In this document: piece after piece, positions 25,901 to 32,494 of the stretch | Layout: each line of letters starts with the position of its first letter | How positions within the stretch are numbered: the first letter of the stretch is position 1 | NCBI GenBank assembly: GCA_005406025.1 | Contig: BGZK01000081.1 | Span: forward strand, 682,001 to 746,000 | Reading direction: 5' to 3' | Length of the DNA: 64,000 nucleotides | From: Eumeta japonica | Lineage: Eukaryota > Arthropoda > Insecta > Lepidoptera > Psychidae | Notes under the pieces: model-generated | Database searches by the model: none | Seen by the model: only the letters and a program-made list of their open reading frames with translations | What the model was told of the DNA's origin: nothing | Position numbers and translations under genes: made by a program

Positions 25901-27828
25901 TAACACTTGAACGTTTTCTTTGTGAAGTATAAAAAAAACATATTTGAAAAAAAAATTGAGTATTTATAATATTCGAGGGAAAAAATCTAATGTGAGAGAT
26001 CACATCATACGATGTCTCATGAAAAGGGTGCAAAACATTTAAAGAATATTGACAATCAATACTTACCTGTTCATTGAAAACTTCCTCTTGGCTTTTCATT
26101 CGTTCGTCCTTCGACACAAGGTCGTGTATAGAATAGCGATCCTTCGGAGGTACCCCGATACTTTTCCTTCGAATTGTTTGGCCTGAAAAAAAAAAATCAG
26201 TGAATCAACTTTAACGCGCAGTCGGCTTAGTTCTGACAATAAAACGAATTACCTACAGAAGTTCCGGAATTAGTACGCGAAAATACAAAAGTGAATCCTT
26301 TTGAGCCGCGCTTAAGTTCACTTCTCGCGCGCCCGTTTCAAACTTGTTTTTGGGAACTACCGCCAACTATTCTCATTACAGTCCCTCCTTTAGACGTGAT
26401 TACCCTCAAGACGATATAGTACCTGCTTTCTTCGCCTATGTGCTTATTATGTGTAAATGTTAGTTTAGTTAAAATACATGTATTTATAATATTAGATGGA
26501 TAGCAACAACAATAAGGTTATTATAAAAATAATACGTTTCTGTAGATATTCAACGCAGCTGACAATAGATAAGAGGGTCCGAAAAAGTAATTTACTTTGC
26601 ATCGAAAAAAAAATTAAAATTGGGCATTCCAACCAAAAGTTTGGATGCATTTGGACTAACTAACTCAATGGATTTAAATTTAGCGCCTAAAATGTAATTC
26701 AGCGAAACACAATCCCTTTGAGAAGCTAGATCAGTTTCGAGTTATTAACATAAAATTTGAAGTTCCTATTGTTGGGACGTAATTCACCAATTTCCTCAAA
26801 GTGGTAGTTGGGTTGTTCTATTTCATGACAACATTCCAGTTTCATCTAAGTACTCTTCAAACAAAAATGAATGATTCCGATCATATTCTTTCTTAGTAGC
26901 GTTACTTCATTCCTGGATCATAACGCTTGTTTTAAAAGTCCCTACCCGTTTTATTTCATACATGCACTTGTGATATCACTTATAAAAATGAATACTTTAA
27001 TGGATCTAAAATATATTTTTCCCCCATCAAATAAATATATTTGTTTTATAAATACATTTCTTACGAAGTTGATAATACGACGAATCTCATGAATTTAAAC
27101 TACATAAAGAATATATGCAGGTGCTTCGTTGTACAATATTGTAGCCTTTGGAAATGCTATATTAAATTGATAAAAAAAAGCATTATAATAGCCGTTTATA
27201 TCTACTGATAAGTACAATTTTAGATTGTCTTAGTAAATAAACCGAAAGCTAACAAAAACAATTTTTAAAATGTAAATATTAAGTAGCCCAGCGCAGCTTC
27301 AAAAAAAATTTTTATTATAGAGAATAGCGGATGTTCAATAAATGATGTAGCCATGTACCCTGAAATGAACCTTGTCATTCCATTGATTCAAAAGCATAAT
27401 AAAGTTATATGCCTTTATATAATTCAAATATGCATCTCCAATTTTGTATATCTTAAGCATTATGATACATCATAAATATAGAAGCGGCGTGACCTACATT
27501 GACACAGAATGTAGCAATAACAGTTTTGGATCTGGGATTGTAGGGCGCAATAAAGAAAAGGTCACTAACCAGATTTAATAATGTCGAATGGCTGTGACGA
27601 AAAATAGTTTATCCTGGATATCTGAGTCCAAGTTCTGAGTACGCTGCCCAACATTAGACCTTCTGCCGGGTCTGCATTTGTGCTGTTGTGGTCAACATTG
27701 TCGAGGTTCTCAAACACCCGCTCCTTAGTGCTGGCGAATTCTGTAGGTTTCAGCATTTCGATGTTTGATATACTCATTCTGTATATTTTATAATAATTGT
27801 TTGCACTAATCGTATAATCGTCTGTCAT
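1288..27828 (-). CDS. LRGUK-like leucine-rich-repeat protein, six 5' exons of an incomplete gene
   Basis: I assembled this gene from six minus-strand exons: 27570-27828, 26067-26182, 22002-22241, 21250-21412, 2529-2668 and 1288-1500. Every intron starts GT and ends AG, and phases agree at each join (1, 0, 0, 1, 2). Together they give about 377 codons: a roughly 125-residue N-terminus, a segment ending in VYIKLNLAGK, then six or so SDS22-type repeats (LDLSENDI, LDLSHNNI, LDLSYNHI, LDLSYNNI, LNVNENNI). A proline-containing inter-repeat segment (LEYEP) and the pre-LRR pattern resemble LRGUK, a sperm manchette and axoneme protein with LRRs plus a guanylate kinase domain. LRRC23 shares the pre-LRR pattern and is the main alternative. 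The kinase part would lie left of the window. Exon 5 has one extra base. Introns are 1387, 3825, 589, 18581 and 1028 bp. The exon structure is read directly; the family name is from recall of the family. Confidence 0.8.
1501..2528 (-). other. Intron 5 of the LRR gene
   Basis: This is a 1028-bp AT-rich intron between exons 5 and 6. It contains a short palindromic TA stretch near 1817-1845 and no other recognisable feature. Confidence 0.75.
2529..2668 (-). CDS. LRR gene exon 5, with a 1-nt frameshift in a homopolymer
   Basis: The acceptor (gttacag|CC) gives phase 1, matching exon 4, and the donor (TTGAT|GTATGA) gives phase 2, matching exon 6. The exon is 140 nt where 139 would keep frame. The first part reads QWFLTEVHYKFNMVKKIRDL then SVF, and the second part WSITILDLSHNNIKRINGLD then NL. 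The two frames meet at the A5 run at 2596-2600 on the plus strand (T5 in the coding sense); four bases would join them. The repaired stretch aligns with the LRGUK repeat following the proline-containing loop. A shorter in-frame reading using an AG acceptor at 2614 (exon 2529-2613) is possible, but it discards a good repeat. The extra base is either an assembly or sequencing error or a real mutation. Confidence 0.82.
2669..3723. other. Intron 4, AT-rich part with no feature seen
   Basis: This is the start of the 18.6-kb intron 4. It is AT-rich with only short chance frames. I found no repeat, transposon protein or RNA gene. Confidence 0.55.
3724..4300 (-). pseudogene. mariner transposase relic, 3' half
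   Basis: Read on the minus strand, broken frames give mariner landmarks in order: ITKAGFT (decayed VTGDESW, first catalytic Asp lost), ERSVGKKMVTSFFRMT, QPRSRILFHTITPHH (decayed HHDNAS, second Asp lost) and finally FNGHYFEKQ at the protein end. The sequence just beyond (3724-3770) matches the right inverted repeat of the mariner copy at 29481-30495, so the 3' end is probably intact and the 5' half is missing. Multiple stops and frameshifts make it an inactive, old copy. It lies in intron 4 in the same direction as the host gene. Confidence 0.8.
4360..4612 (+). mobile_element. GC-rich fragment, probable 5' end of a Jockey-like LINE
   Basis: The segment is GC- and CpG-rich within AT-rich flanks. 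At 4589-4612 it shares an exact 24-bp string with 12097-12120, the first bases of the Jockey element that carries ORF1 at 12191. The simplest reading is a 5'-UTR fragment of a related LINE, covering sequence that the 12-kb copy lacks. After 4612 the two sequences diverge at once. The 24-mer could also be a relic of another shared repeat. Confidence 0.4.
4745..4893 (+). promoter_or_regulatory. Candidate promoter with a TATA box and donor-like site
   Basis: A TATAAAAG motif begins at about 4769. It is followed by a CpG-rich, ATG-poor leader and a donor-like CCCG|GTGAGA near 4890. That is the layout of a promoter with a noncoding first exon on the plus strand, or of the 5' region of a retroelement. 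No downstream coding exon is visible, so this is only a candidate. Confidence 0.22.
4900..5860. other. AT-rich intronic DNA with an imperfect GT-rich stretch
   Basis: There are no coding features. An interrupted TG/TATG microsatellite lies at about 5775-5835, and a short TTA-rich run near 5470-5490. Otherwise I see nothing assignable. Confidence 0.5.
5870..6480. repeat. Diverged tandem repeat of about 200-290 bp, about three units
   Basis: A shared block resembling 'atagatttaggctaatA' followed by 'aatactaag' recurs near 5885, 6080 and 6370. Each time it is followed by a 'gtgtaaa..atgcatgcc' block, by 'aacat(g/a)cacat..ttgattgcttatca' and by 'acactc.ttactcat'. The spacings, about 195 and 290 bp, differ because of indels. 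No frame is kept. This is an old, decayed tandem duplication. Confidence 0.55.
6481..7352. other. AT-rich intronic DNA, no feature seen
   Basis: This very AT-rich stretch ends at the target duplication of the hAT element. I see no open frames or transposon signatures. Confidence 0.5.
7353..8955. mobile_element. hAT transposon with a perfect 8-bp target duplication
   Basis: The element runs 7361-8947 (1587 bp) and is flanked on both sides by aatgtact (7353-7360 and 8948-8955), the 8-bp duplication expected of hAT elements. Terminal inverted repeats are CAATGGCGGCGCAAGGC on the left and CAGAGGCGGCGTAAGGC on the right read inward. A decayed hAT C-terminal domain lies near the left end on the minus strand (7565-7870), but 1.6 kb is too short for a full transposase, so the centre is deleted or replaced. 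The region 8164-8565 has a minus frame of 133 residues that I cannot match to hAT. It is inserted in intron 4 of the LRR gene. Confidence 0.9.
7565..7870 (-). pseudogene. hAT transposase C-terminal dimerisation region, fragment
   Basis: The minus-strand frame reads LPVSSASAERSFSKLKLIKH, then YIRNT and further to KINYEPVDKGFSKIKVED. The SAERSFSKLKLIK core is the most conserved part of the hAT C-terminal dimerisation domain in the group resembling zinc-finger MYM-type and 52-kDa repressor-like proteins. Just upstream, after a frame change, PDAATSTYEFM and FKDIYPN also fit the family. The catalytic core and BED finger are absent. It lies inside the hAT element and explains its origin. Confidence 0.8.
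8956..9130. other. Short AT-rich spacer
   Basis: This lies between the hAT duplication and the first recognisable unit of the tandem array. Nothing is seen. Confidence 0.4.
9131..11865 (+). repeat. Diverged tandem array of about 290-bp coding-like units
   Basis: A landmark resembling 'cgacaccatctacttaacacc' occurs at 9281, 10481, 10761, 11031, 11351 and 11626, so late spacings are 280, 270, 320 and 275 bp. Each unit also contains 'acattagcacagagcaaag', 'gctgcagatgaa..tatcaactctcagaaacgg', 'aagaatgaaaga' and 'gttacacatgagagactcgt'. In its best frame a unit reads VEIRKAADELFQLSEMDVKA and, in other units, HQAKNMKNER-like sequence: charged, heptad-rich, coiled-coil-like. Every unit now has stops and indels. 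It looks like the remains of a coding sequence with about 96-residue repeats, or a satellite derived from one. The 9281-10481 gap is enlarged by the nested 117-bp array and a TA/T run. Confidence 0.7.
9812..10255 (+). repeat. 117-bp minisatellite, four in-frame copies nested in the larger array
   Basis: Copies start at 9812, 9929, 10046 and 10163, an exact 117-bp period (39 codons). It is GC-richer than its surroundings. Because 117 is divisible by three and the copies are nearly identical, three frames stay open together: one plus frame repeating VELFDEERHRLETWRTGA, a second plus frame, and a minus frame repeating SLKSVPFFVEEFHMRGNQ. I therefore do not call a gene. Flanking sequence after 10255 (gactcgtgt..agatatgagc) returns to the 290-bp unit, so this is an expansion inside one unit. 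Confidence 0.85.
11870..12096 (+). mobile_element. Probable LINE 3' end with a GAT-repeat tail
   Basis: This is a GC-richer segment with no frame, ending in (GAT)n at about 12075-12096, directly abutting the Jockey element. Repeated short motifs (tttctggctaaaggttg, then ctggctgaaggttgagc) and a simple-repeat tail fit the 3' end of a non-LTR element. The family is not identified. Confidence 0.45.
12191..13746 (+). pseudogene. Jockey ORF1 (gag-like, zinc knuckles), frameshifted
   Basis: The likely start at 12191 (MAGVSPDPLGARG) runs into a stop at about 12280. A shifted frame then continues through an acidic, Ser-rich region (EEEDQFLNSNNDRSRSREL) to about 12618. After a further disruption, an open frame of 307 residues (12823-13746) covers the core: a PRE_C2HC-like segment and zinc knuckles CHRCQLYGHAAANC (CX2CX4HX4C), CVKC..H and CCNCGRNHTANYGRC. 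Such proteins bind element RNA and form RNPs with ORF2 for target-primed reverse transcription. The C-terminus ends LTNRLENL before a stop at 13744. Confidence 0.85.
13878..16383 (+). pseudogene. Jockey ORF2 (endonuclease plus reverse transcriptase), broken
   Basis: In shifting plus-strand frames the order is endonuclease then RT. The endonuclease shows HLKSNISN, TALYYNRSLYCC, VSVYLPPKKD, FSDFSSKSNN-like sequence (the conserved GDFN is altered), RPDILHIAL and NLDHRLVLM (the SDH-type histidine motif). The RT shows TTWKEVVVIGILKPGKPCDL, SYRSISLLRVLGKLFEK and the catalytic box LFADDTALYL (an FADD variant of YADD), followed by YLGIKID and SPVFAYAQPDTLYDLQVGQN. Numerous stops and frameshifts divide it. 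Family length (roughly 900 residues) is approximately preserved, so this was once full length. Confidence 0.85.
16811..17190. other. Unassigned sequence after the Jockey element
   Basis: This moderately GC stretch, up to about 17060, may be residual element or an older insertion. It has a 69-codon minus frame (16720-16929) without recognisable protein pattern. Confidence 0.35.
17191..17315. mobile_element. 125-bp hairpin MITE
   Basis: This is a near-perfect palindrome. The outer 19 bases AACTAAATAGATTTCGGAA and the final 19 are exact reverse complements, and the pairing continues inward through 'attatctaaa' and 'atctctcg' with few mismatches to a short loop near 17250. There is no coding capacity. 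The flanks (ctta.. and aatcgta) do not give an unambiguous target duplication. Transcribed, it would fold as a single long hairpin. Confidence 0.88.
17316..17869. other. AT-rich intronic DNA, no feature seen
   Basis: I recognise no frames or repeats here beyond short chance ORFs. Confidence 0.4.
17870..18050. repeat. Degenerate hexamer array (ATCGGR-type)
   Basis: Runs such as atcgg-atcggattcgga, accaga-atcagg-atcagg and gcagga-tcgatatcggga show 6-bp periodicity with the same ATC/ACC-GGR flavour as arrays at 40845, 52740 and 56285. It is interrupted by an AT-rich insert at 17920-17990. Confidence 0.5.
18561..18593 (+). mobile_element. Helitron-like (Lep1-type) 3' end
   Basis: The sequence 'ggcgggtgaagccgcaggga' leads into CTAG-T. 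It matches the lepidopteran non-autonomous Helitron 3' consensus (GAAGCCGCGGGCAACAGCTAG followed by T). The element body upstream is not delimited. Confidence 0.42.
18594..19199. other. AT-rich intronic DNA, no feature seen
   Basis: There are only short chance frames, including two overlapping ones at 18569-18831 with no protein-like pattern. Confidence 0.4.
19200..20060 (-). pseudogene. LINE reverse-transcriptase C-terminus with 3' end (antisense)
   Basis: On the minus strand, frames near the upper end read SLFKKRGMKV, then ELVYLGSLFTNDGEHDRDVK and RRVNVGNEM. After interruptions come RERCGLKDYVATRVERGMLR, WFSHLERMNESGLTKQIYRA and NVCNGWMPARV. This is the post-catalytic region of a LINE polyprotein common in Lepidoptera (VERGMLRWFGHLERM...). 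The RT core with its YADD box is absent, so it is 5'-truncated. The 3' end (19200-19330) recurs at 23241 and 32495. A CA/TA microsatellite (19873-19959) interrupts the copy. Confidence 0.8.
19873..19959. repeat. (CA)n(TA)n microsatellite
   Basis: About 9 CA units are followed by more than 30 TA units. The long YIYIYI peptides predicted across it are an artefact. Confidence 0.97.
20061..21249. other. Intron 4 distal part, mostly unassigned
   Basis: The stretch 20120-20500 is GC-richer and contains 'ccgccggaggcttgcccgcc', reminiscent of a common lepidopteran interspersed repeat, in reverse orientation. A (CAGACGG)-like run at about 20690-20720 resembles the interior of a short non-autonomous element. 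No coding exon is visible before exon 4. Confidence 0.35.
21250..21412 (-). CDS. LRR gene exon 4
   Basis: 163 nt: 54 codons plus one base. The acceptor is gtttacag just above 21412 (phase 0) and the donor CCCG|GTAAAA at 21250 (phase 1). It reads DLQDIDVLRHYKYIIYLDLS, then ENDIKDLTVL, SYLPYLQYLSVSVNKLENVL and EYEP. It holds the first LRRs, and its opening (DLxDIxxLRxYxxIxYLDLSxN) is the conserved first-repeat entry shared by LRGUK and LRRC23. The ending, with hydrophobic-x-P before the next repeat, favours LRGUK. Confidence 0.9.
21413..22001 (-). other. Intron 3 of the LRR gene
   Basis: A 589-bp intron. At 21670-21730 the minus strand has a B-box-like GGGTTCGGGC, perhaps a SINE relic, but no A box or tRNA fold, so it is not called. 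Confidence 0.7.
22002..22241 (-). CDS. LRR gene exon 3 (pre-LRR segment)
   Basis: Exactly 240 nt (80 codons), phase 0 at both ends, so it inserts cleanly between exons 2 and 4. The acceptor is gatcattag at 22242 and the donor GGAAAG|GTGTGT at 22002. There is an in-frame stop just upstream of the acceptor. The translation begins FPANLTNLMNENQLWGSFYI and ends NDSGILTRDLVACCLSYL, then ARTPILKNFVYIKLNLAGK. The pattern 'G(I/V)LT..(L/I/V)V..(C/G)LSYL...(F/Y)VY(I/L)KLNL' directly before the first LRR is a hallmark of the LRGUK/LRRC23 group and links this exon to exon 4. Confidence 0.87.
22590..22920. promoter_or_regulatory. CpG-rich block inside intron 2
   Basis: About 330 bp with many CG dinucleotides (ccgagcgcgggcggcggg, cgaacgcgcgccgc) in AT-rich surroundings. 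Frames are open on both strands, but none shows a protein pattern or paired splice sites. It may be a conserved regulatory element, an alternative internal promoter, or a transposon piece. I see a compositional signal only. Confidence 0.3.
23241..23345 (-). mobile_element. LINE 3'-end relic (same family as 19200-20060)
   Basis: The block 'aagggtatgcagagaccaca' then 'gatctccgcattgtacaatt' matches the 3' end at 19210-19280 and at 32525-32580. Only the last 100 bp or so remain. Confidence 0.65.
26067..26182 (-). CDS. LRR gene exon 2
   Basis: 116 nt: two bases completing the codon split with exon 1 (G|GC, Gly), then 38 codons. The acceptor follows a long T tract (tttttcag|GC) and the donor is GAACAG|GTAAGT, consensus. 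It reads QTIRRKSIGVPPKDRYSIHD, then LVSKDERMKSQEEVFNEQ. This is a charged N-terminal linker with no domain I can name. It is placed in this gene by strand, position and exact phase fit on both sides. Confidence 0.82.
26183..27569 (-). other. Intron 1 of the LRR gene
   Basis: 1387 bp, AT-rich, with no feature seen. A 73-codon plus frame at 26871-27092 has no recognisable pattern. Confidence 0.7.
27570..27828 (-). CDS. LRR gene exon 1 with the start codon
   Basis: 259 nt from ATG at 27828 to the donor AAATCTG|GTTAGT at 27570 (phase 1). It reads MTDDYTISANNYYKIYRMSI, then SNIEMLKPTEFASTKERVFE and so on, ending PFDIIKSG. The frame upstream of the ATG reaches a TAA within about 30 nt, supporting this start; Met18 is a second possible start. 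It is polar and probably disordered, with no signal peptide, as expected for a cytoplasmic or cytoskeletal protein. A noncoding first exon further upstream cannot be excluded. Confidence 0.82.
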
Positions 27829-29480
27829 TAATGTCAGACAGGTATATTTTTTTTATATATTTCTAGTATTGTTGTTGAATTAATCATTAAAACGTTTCTA
27901 TGTATTCTACGACGAGTAGACAGATAGAAGGGCAAAAAATTTATTATGATAAATAACTCTTTTTTAGTTCACTTTTACGCAGTAAGGTTTTTTTTTAAAT
28001 TCTAATATATTTTTTATCTACTACTTTTTAGTTCTGTTTTAACAATAAATTAAGTTTGGAATTATTTGTCAACATTATAAATACTTGTTGTAATCGTGAT
28101 AATTTTTTATCGATATATTGATATTAATTAATAACAATAAAATTATAAATTCAAGTCGTGTAGTTCTTAAATAGAGCTTATTGCTGTAATATAGTTTAGG
28201 TAACATCATCTTGCTTTTGAAAGACCTATTTAATGATATGCCACTGAATATTGTATGAATTTGTTTTTCGTCTCAACCGCCATTTTGTATTTTCCTGCCA
28301 TCATTTTCGTTCTACGATAATATATTTATACGTTAATAGAGTATATTACACGATTATAAAAAGTTCACAACACTTTAATTATAAGTTTTCGTTTCGTTTT
28401 TATTTATTACTTCGTTAGTATTTCGCTGCAATCGGATGACGAGAAGAGAGAAAATTTTCAAATTTCTCACTTACGAAGCCGCAGACGCAACTAGAGTGCC
28501 CAGTTCTACATTTTAGATAGAAAAACCTGAATAGGGATATTACGTCAATCTTCAGTTTATATATGCGAAATATATATAAAATTATCATTTCTCTGTTTTG
28601 TTTGTTTCAATTTTTTTTTGGTTTTTCGAAAGATTTTCATCTCGTTTTCAGCATATATAACGATATTTAACCACGTCCACTATTACATGTGTATTATTTC
28701 AGTGTCAGTCGGCCGTCGGACTGCAGAGCTCTTGCGATCTTCAATCACGTGACAGGGGGATGTATCACACGAGAGGAACGCGAATTTTTCCTCCGATAGG
28801 GCAACGATGTCGTGTTTGAACACAAAGACGTTAGAGGGCGGCTGTTGACTCTGTCTCGTGTTCGCCGCTATTGTTCCTACATGTAACGCCCTCGGGCACT
28901 TTGGCACCAATTTGTCTTCCTTTGTTTCCGATAAGATATTTAAATGGGTACCGCGCGCGACGCAAATGTAATTCACTTTATTTCACGTCTTGTACATTTT
29001 CGTTTTTAGGTGACGTCAAAATTTGCGATTGCGACGAGTGAAAAACCTTTTTATCGTATCGAAAATCGGAAGTAAATTTGCGTGTCGTGAGTTTATTCTC
29101 TTTGGTCCTTGTCAAAAACATATTGCGAGTTTCTTATTTGAATCATTCAGTATTTATTGTTACAGCTAATACGGAAATTGACAGATCTAACATTCTACTT
29201 TATATTTGTATTGCAATTATAAAAGTTTTATGACCACGTTATTACTAATTTGTAAAGGTTCATTGGATTTGAAAACTGATACACTTGAGAATTTATGTAA
29301 GTGATACTTAAATTATTTAGAACTGGCCATTTAGAAACTGTAAAATAAAAAAAATAAATTTATATATGTTAAAAATGGAACTTTTTGCTAACCTTGTTAT
29401 GTATATTGCATTCATCTGCCATTTGTTTTTACAAATTGGCGGCAAAAAGAAAATTGTTCATTTAACGTCAACATAAATTT
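27829..29480. other. Upstream region of the LRR gene, possible promoter
   Basis: AT-rich DNA up to about 28650, then a GC-richer patch at 28690-28980 with a 97-codon minus frame lacking any family pattern. The promoter of the LRR gene should lie in this interval or just above exon 1, but I see no clear TATA or initiator. Confidence 0.35.
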
Positions 29481-30495
29481 AGCCTAAGAAAATTGAAAAT
29501 TTTTTGAAATGATTTTTTATGACTTTCGTTGTCATTTAAACCAGCAAGAAAGTTATAATAGATTTCCGTTGGCCTTTCATGATGAAGTTCCGTCCCTTGT
29601 CACTGCTTAGAATTGATGTAACTAGTTCAAACGTGGTCGCACTAATGTGACTAATGATCTGTATGAGGCAGGTCTTTCTACGGCGACGGTCGAAGACAAC
29701 ATCAGTGATATACGGCTCATGATAGAGACTGACAAAAGAGGGATCTATCAGCAGCGGTATTAGTCAATTGCACAAAATCACTCATGAAAATGTAGCGGTC
29801 AGCAAGCTTTGTACTTGGTGGATACCCCATAATTTGACCGAAGCTCCAAAACTCAGTCGTGTTAATTAGTGTCGAAAAATGATTCAATGATTTTCAGGTG
29901 GTGACTGAAATGCTGTATACAACATAGTTACTGGTGACGAAAGCTGGATTTGCTGTTGCTATCCCGAAACAAAAAGACAGTCTGCTCGGTTTTCTTTCGA
30001 GGAGTTGCCGATGATTGTAAAACGAGGTCGGAGCGTTTGAAAAAAATGGTGACGTCTTTCTTCGGAATGACAGATCATTATGCAAACTATGGAAATTATG
30101 GAAAAAGTTTGGGGAAAACGACCTCGCAGTAAGATTCTTTTTTATCATGGCAACGCCTCACTAGATACCGCCAGACAAACAATTACCTATTTGGAGACGT
30201 TAGGTTTAGAAATACTGGCTCATCCGCCTTATAGCCCCGACCTCGCACTATACGATTTTCAATTATTACCTAAAATAGACGAAAAATTTCGAGAAAAGTG
30301 GTTTACGGATGCCAAGGAAGTGGTGACTGTACATGAAAGGGTCGTAGAATCGGTCCCTAAGTACGAGTGGACAAAATGTCCCTCAGTGGTTCCATGAAAT
30401 GTAGAGATGTATTGATCTTATAGGATATTACTTTGTAAAACAAGAACAGTTAAAATAACTTGCCAGTTTGCTTAGTTTTCAATTTTCTAAGGGCT
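29481..30495 (+). mobile_element. mariner transposon with inverted repeats, internally deleted
   Basis: Inverted repeats of about 20 bp bound it: AGCCTAAGAAAATTGAAAA on the left (29481) and, read inward, AGCCCTTAGAAAATTGAAAA on the right (ending about 30495). Length is about 1.0 kb versus about 1.3 kb for intact mariners, in line with a missing central piece of the transposase. The target TA is not clear at either edge, so boundaries may be off by a few bases. Confidence 0.8.
29509..30420 (+). pseudogene. mariner transposase pseudogene
   Basis: The start MIFYDFRCHLNQQESYNRFP fits mariner N-termini (MIYYDFK..LTQQQSY). Broken frames then give FKRGRTNVTND, TVEDNISDIRLMIETDKRG, WIPHNLTEAPK and the first catalytic motif IVTGDESWI (Asp kept), followed by KKMVTSFFGMT. 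After a deletion of some 40-50 residues come KRPRSKILFYHGNASLDTAR (the HHDNA aspartate is Gly), HPPYSPDLALYDFQLLPKI (third Asp kept) and KWFTDAKEVV. The D-to-G change, stops and deletion make it inactive. The relic at 3724-4300 is a close relative. Confidence 0.87.
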
Positions 30496-30589
30496 TTCAG
30501 ATTGATCCACGTATAACTAATGATAAGGGTTGACGTTACTTGCCTTATATTTAATTTGAGGGTTCATTTTATTTTATTTTTACCGGTTG

Positions 30590-31430
30590 TTTTTTGTCCG
30601 TAAATAGAACTCTGATTTTACATCGAAATGAGTACAAAAAACAAGAATGGAATTTGGAAAAAAAACTGGCCAAGGGCATGTCGGACCATGCTCATTATAG
30701 GGTTCCGCATCCATTATTACAAAGAAATGCACTACTAATGAAAAAGTACGTTGTCACATTTTTTCCATATTTTCCACATAAGCACTTTAGTCGCCTATAA
30801 CTAGGAAAACAAGTAGGTATGTCGACTATTACTATTAAACTAGTCTACACTAAAGTACATCAGCAAAAGAACATATCTTCATTACACTTACGTCGTTTCG
30901 TTGAGAAGCACAATTTTTCGGCAATGACTCAAAAACGCTATATTAATTCATGAACAAAATAATTTTCGTTTAAAGTATTTATTAAGCGTTGCCTTTGTTA
31001 TTTTTTATTATTTTTTGGATATATGGTTTAGAAAATAGAGGAGGGGGGAACAATTTCTGCAAATTTCGGAGCGATTAATTCCGAAATTATTCACGTAGTC
31101 AGAAAAATTGCTTAAAAACCATAAATTGTATTTAAAAAGAACTCTCGAAATGTGTCCCACATTGATGTTTGCTGAAAAAAATTTTTTTAGCTTCTGTTAC
31201 ATGTATGGATTGCCCTTCTTAGAAATATGTATATATTTTTGTTATTTAACTACAAAGCTAAGTAGTGGCTTCTTTAAAACACCTGAACTATTAATTTCAT
31301 CAATATAGATTTTGTAGTTTCTGAATCAAATGCCTGTGACATACAGACGGACTGAGGACGGACGGACGGATATGATGAAACTATAAGGGTTCCGTTTTTT
31401 GTCATTTTGGCTCGTAACCCTAACAAGCAT
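30590..31430 (+). mobile_element. Interspersed non-autonomous repeat ('ggccaag...gggttccg' family)
   Basis: It begins with 'aaactggccaagggcatgtc' and 'tagggttccgcatccatta' and ends with 'gacggacggacggatatgat', 'gaaactataagggttccg' and 'ggctcgtaaccctaa'. This start and finish are characteristic of a repeat very common in lepidopteran genomes. The interior encodes nothing I recognise. A second, 3'-only copy lies at 50090-50210. Confidence 0.55.
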
Positions 31431-31500
31431 TTGTTTGAGGTTCGTTAATATTTCCAATTATAAGTGTAATCGTCGTAATAAGTTTCGAGTGAAAAAAAAT

Positions 31501-32099
31501 TTGAGCCGTTACGGGACGCCTGGCAGATGTGAAACATCGAGTTTGTACAAGTAATATGCATTTAAGACAATTTTAAGATTACGATAGGAACTAAATATAG
31601 CATAATGGAAAAATTAAGTATGACGAATTTTTTACAGAAAATTATGACTATTTATTTAATAAACATTTATTTTCATTAAATACAAAAATTCAATATTAAT
31701 TTCAAATTGGCATAACTTAATTAATTTCATCTGTGACTTCAAATACCGTAGTAAACAGCACCATTGAACTGAGTGAGAAGGGAGTCGCACAGTCCCTTGC
31801 GCATGGCGACGCGTCGCCACATCGTATACACTACTACCTTTGGACTGTATATATCTATAATATAGCGTGGCGACCCGTCGCCACACCATACACATTACTA
31901 CATTTTGACTAAATATATACCATTGTATAGCGTGGCGACCCGTCGCCCCACAGTGCACTCTACTATAAATAGACTGTATATATATATATAGGGTATATAC
32001 CCTATATATATCCTAGTATAGCGTGGCGATCCGTCGCCACGGCAAGCGTCGCCACGTTAACAATTCGGTTTACCTTGCGCCTATAGATGTTTCACATCG
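31501..32099 (+). mobile_element. Palindrome-array element, copy 1
   Basis: It shares about 600 bp with 59201-59808 in the same orientation: start 'gagccgttacgggacgcctg' and end 'gcctatagatgtttcacatc'. Both ends carry the near-palindrome GATGTGAAACATC or its complement. The right half is an array with a roughly 64-bp period whose units each contain an 18-20-bp palindrome, GTGGCGAC-cc-GTCGCCAC, at about 31803, 31866, 31930 and 32022, spaced by TA-rich DNA. There is no coding frame. It is a non-autonomous element of unknown class. Confidence 0.8.
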
Positions 32100-32494
32100 A
32101 AATATTTACAAAATAATAAAACATTTGTTAAATAAAAAACTTCTTTTGGCAAGTGCCAAAAAGCACATTTTTAAAAATAAAGAAATGTAATTGAATTTAG
32201 TATATTTCAATGTTTCTGTTAAATATAGCATCAAATGTTTTCCCTCGCATATAGAATAGTTATTATAAAAATCAAAACATGTTTAGTTTGTCCTCGATTT
32301 GTTTTAAGTAATGTCTGCGGAGAACAACTAAACTTTTTATTTATTAAATATTTCATAAGTATTGTATACATAACATTTATTAATCGTTTCATTAAATTAG
32401 CTTTTACATTGTTAGTCTTCATCTGGCGTAAATTTTCTTTAATAAATAGAATATACAACCATATAATAATTTTATTCTATATATGGTAATAATA
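32100..32494. other. AT-rich DNA, no feature seen
   Basis: Complementary open frames occur on both strands (about 75-84 codons) with hydrophobic low-complexity content and no protein pattern. Confidence 0.4.

Larger units (their letters stand above)
22242..26066 (-). other. Intron 2 of the LRR gene (3.8 kb)
   Basis: It contains a CpG-rich block (about 22590-22920), a LINE 3'-end relic (23241-23345) and AT-rich DNA with only chance frames (62-78 codons). No further exon is needed: exon 2 ends and exon 3 begins in phase 0. Confidence 0.75.

Noticed and set aside
28683..28976. 97-codon minus frame as an upstream exon of the LRR gene
   Set aside because: Exon 1 has its own ATG with an in-frame stop just upstream, and no acceptor links it to this frame.
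31656..31958. 100-codon minus frame in palindrome-array copy 1
   Set aside because: It reads through the palindromic repeats and TA spacers. Copy 2 has no equivalent frame.
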